Assembly: GCA_028228615.1 (NCBI GenBank)
Contig: JAOJBS010000034.1
Span: 1 to 14,612, forward strand
Origin: UBA4421 sp028228615
GTDB taxonomy: Bacteria; Pseudomonadota; Gammaproteobacteria; Pseudomonadales; Azotimanducaceae
DNA length: 14,612 bases
Direction: 5' to 3'
A program made the position numbers and the translations under genes. The notes under the pieces were generated by a model, which saw only the letters and a list, made by a program, of their open reading frames with translations, was not told where the DNA came from and did no database searches. Of the stretch, positions 12,764 to 14,612 are shown piece after piece. The stretch's first letter is position 1, and each line of letters begins with the position of its first letter.

Positions 12764-13435
12764 ATGAGCCGAACTGTAGTAAGTGTCGAAGCTGTTGAAA
12801 AAGTTGTCCCAACTGCTGCCGGAAGTCTGGTTATCTTGGATGGCATTGATTTAGAAATCAAACAAGGTGAAACAGTTGCCATTGTAGGGGCATCCGGGTC
12901 AGGTAAAACAACGTTACTGGGCATTTTGGCGGGGCTAGATGAAGCGTCTGCTGGCCGGGTCATGTTGGTTGACGAAGAAATTTCGAGTTTAGATGAAGAG
13001 GCGCGGGCGAAAGTGCGTGGCCTGCACGTTGGCTTTGTTTTTCAGTCCTTTCAACTACTTGGTTCTCTCACCGCGCTAGAAAACGTCATGCTACCGGTGG
13101 AGTTGCGTGGCGACACCTTAGCTGAGTCCCAAGCGACTGAGCTGTTGGCGAAGGTGGGCTTGGCTGATCGCATTGATCATTACCCTCGGCAATTGTCAGG
13201 TGGTGAGCAGCAGCGCGTGGCAATCGCCCGGGCCTTCGCTTCAGCGCCAACAGTTTTATTCGCCGATGAACCTACGGGAAATTTAGATACGCAGACGGGT
13301 GCGCTTATTTGCGATTTGCTGTTTGATTTAAATCGCGAATTTGGCACAACACTGATTATGGTGACCCACGATGGTCGCTTAGCTGAACGCTGTGCGCGAA
13401 CCATTGCCATTGCTGCTGGGCAGATCCAAGCATGA
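12764..13435 (+). CDS. ybbA: YbbA-like ABC transporter ATPase
   Basis: A 223-residue ATPase of the LolD/MacB-like group that powers an FtsX-type permease. It has Walker A GASGSGKTT (42-50), Q-loop FVFQSFQLL (Gln94), signature LSGGEQQR (144-151), Walker B VLFADEPT (164-171), D-loop NLD and switch His202 (VTHD). The stop codon TGA overlaps the ATG of the permease gene (ATGA), so the two are translationally coupled. The gene is divergent from tesA, as in E. coli tesA-ybbA-ybbP. The role of the pair is not well defined; a link to envelope lipids or esters handled by TesA is inferred from context. The ribosome site is weak (GAGAAAA about 6 bases upstream). Confidence 0.94.
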   Translation: MSRTVVSVEAVEKVVPTAAGSLVILDGIDLEIKQGETVAIVGASGSGKTTLLGILAGLDEASAGRVMLVDEEISSLDEEARAKVRGLHVGFVFQSFQLLGSLTALENVMLPVELRGDTLAESQATELLAKVGLADRIDHYPRQLSGGEQQRVAIARAFASAPTVLFADEPTGNLDTQTGALICDLLFDLNREFGTTLIMVTHDGRLAERCARTIAIAAGQIQA

Positions 13436-14612
13436 GCCTGTCGCTGATTCTCAGATTGGCGTGGCGCGACATCCGTTCAGGAGAAATGGGTCTGATGCTG
13501 GTGGCGCTGCTGGTGGCGGTGGGCACGGTGACCTCTATTAGCCTCTTCGTGGACAGGTTACAGACCGCGCTGGTGCAAGAATCTTCTAATTTTTTGGCCG
13601 CAGACCGGCAAATATCCAGCGGCGAAAAAATACCCCAAGCGTTCACACTGGCTGCCCAAGAACGCGGTTTGGAAGTGGCGCAAACCTTAGTGTTTCCGTC
13701 AATGGTGTTCGCAGGGGATACCAATCAACTGGTTAGCGTAAAGGCCGTAGATCAAGGCTATCCCTTACGCGGTAAATTAATAGTAGGCGATGTGCCTTTT
13801 GCCAGAGGCGCGCCCACCCAGGATGTGCCCGAACCCGGCACAGTCTGGCTAGACTCCCGACTTTTCCCAGCCATGAATGTTAAACCCGGTGACGTTATCG
13901 AAGTGGGTTTGGCCGAGCTGAAAGTTGCTCGAGTACTGGTGGCGGAACCAGATCGGGGTGGTTCATTTTTTGACCTTGGACCGCGTCTTTTAATGAATTT
14001 GGTGGATGTGCCTGCTACGGAGGTTGTGCAGCCAGGTAGTCGTTTGTCTTATCGGTTATTGCTCGCCGGAGCAGAGGACAATTTAGAAGGCCTCAAGGAA
14101 CAACTGGATTTAGCGCCTAATTATAATTGGGTAAGTATTCGCGAGAGCAGCCCGCGCATTGGTCGTGCATTGGACCGAGCCGAGAGCTTTTTACTCCTGG
14201 GCGGCTTGCTTGGGGTGTTGCTCGCGGGTGTAGCGGTTGGGCTTAGCGCTCATCGCTACGCGCAACGTCACTTTGATCATGTAGGTGTGCTGAAAACTTT
14301 GGGCGCTACGCCTAAGCAAATTCTCTACGGTTTTTTGTCGCTTCTGCTACTGGTCGGCAGTGTTGCCATTGTCTTGGGCCTCGCTGCTGGCGGCCTTTTG
14401 CACGTTATTATTATTGAAGCGTTGGCTAATCTAATTTCGGTAGAGTTGCCCAGCCCTACAGCTAGACCTTTTTTGTTGGGCGCAACAACAGGCTTAATTT
14501 GTGCAACCGCTTTTGCTATGCCAGCGTTTAGTCACCTGAAAGATATTGCGCCCATGAGGGTCATTCGTCGCGATCTTGGTCAATCACCGGCTAGCCGCTG
14601 GGTCTCTTATGG
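13432..14612 (+). CDS. ybbP: YbbP-like FtsX-type ABC permease, N-terminal part, cut by the window end
   Basis: An open frame from ATG 13432 runs without a stop to the last base (393 complete codons). The start MSLSLILRLAWRDIRSGEMG with the next hydrophobic stretch (GLMLVALLVAVGTVTSISLF) forms the first membrane helix. A periplasmic domain of about 210 residues follows. Three helices then begin near residues 245, 295 and 342 (FLLLGGLLGVLLAGVAVGL; ILYGFLSLLLLVGSVAIVL; FLLGATTGLICATAFAMP), the FtsX core, with the coupling segment HFDHVGVLKTLGATPKQI between the first two. YbbP proteins are about 800 residues with a duplicated core, so roughly half is missing here. It overlaps ybbA by four bases and forms the transporter with it. 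Confidence 0.92.
   Translation, partial: MSLSLILRLAWRDIRSGEMGLMLVALLVAVGTVTSISLFVDRLQTALVQESSNFLAADRQISSGEKIPQAFTLAAQERGLEVAQTLVFPSMVFAGDTNQLVSVKAVDQGYPLRGKLIVGDVPFARGAPTQDVPEPGTVWLDSRLFPAMNVKPGDVIEVGLAELKVARVLVAEPDRGGSFFDLGPRLLMNLVDVPATEVVQPGSRLSYRLLLAGAEDNLEGLKEQLDLAPNYNWVSIRESSPRIGRALDRAESFLLLGGLLGVLLAGVAVGLSAHRYAQRHFDHVGVLKTLGATPKQILYGFLSLLLLVGSVAIVLGLAAGGLLHVIIIEALANLISVELPSPTARPFLLGATTGLICATAFAMPAFSHLKDIAPMRVIRRDLGQSPASRWVSY

Noticed and set aside
12715..12963. The tesA frame stays open 83 codons upstream of ATG 12714.
   Set aside because: It runs antisense through the start of ybbA, and the added sequence is Ser/Thr/Pro-rich without family likeness. A signal peptide fits only the start at 12714 or 12750.

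Overview
This window looks like a chromosomal segment from a mid-GC, free-living gammaproteobacterium. BolA is close to the E. coli type, including its SPPC tail. tesA faces an ABC ATPase/permease pair in the same arrangement as E. coli tesA-ybbA-ybbP, and YaaA, TrhO and a DUF1244 protein are present. DUF2239, an exported PHP-type phosphoesterase and a CoxL-type molybdenum hydroxylase suggest an aquatic or marine lineage such as Cellvibrionales/Spongiibacteraceae relatives. That placement is inference. I see no tRNA, rRNA, transposase, phage gene or CRISPR array.

Layout: (1) 104-2359 (+) is a molybdenum hydroxylase large subunit, followed by a strong terminator and a small MoaD/ThiS-like sulfur carrier (2552-2794, +) with its own terminator-like hairpin. 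(2) 2935-7004 is all on the minus strand: a DUF2239 protein, a gamma-carbonic-anhydrase-like hexapeptide protein, an exported PHP-domain phosphodiesterase and an MFS transporter. (3) 7176-7493 (+) is a small unknown two-helix membrane protein. (4) 8411-9530 (coding on the minus strand, read from yaaA down to 7692) is a compact probable operon, yaaA - DUF1244 - signal peptidase I. (5) 9856-11922 (+) holds a PP2C phosphatase, bolA and trhO. (6) tesA (-) is divergent from ybbA and the start of ybbP (+), which runs off the window edge.

The genes are mostly conserved household and stress functions: peroxide/iron stress (YaaA), envelope and iron-sulfur related regulation (BolA), wobble uridine hydroxylation (TrhO), protein export (signal peptidase) and lipid or ester hydrolysis (TesA). 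They do not form one obvious pathway.

The least explained signals lie in the spacers. At least six spacers hold short tandem repeats, each with a different unit length (6, 8, 11, 11, 12, 13/14 bp). The DUF2239 gene has two 8-bp boxes of the form ACCWWGGT spaced 40 bp apart in its predicted promoter, and the DUF2239 protein itself has a segment that reads like a ribbon-helix-helix DNA-binding fold. The bolA promoter is overlaid by a near-perfect palindrome. Two divergent genes (MFS and the unknown membrane protein) carry the same 9-bp element in mirrored positions.
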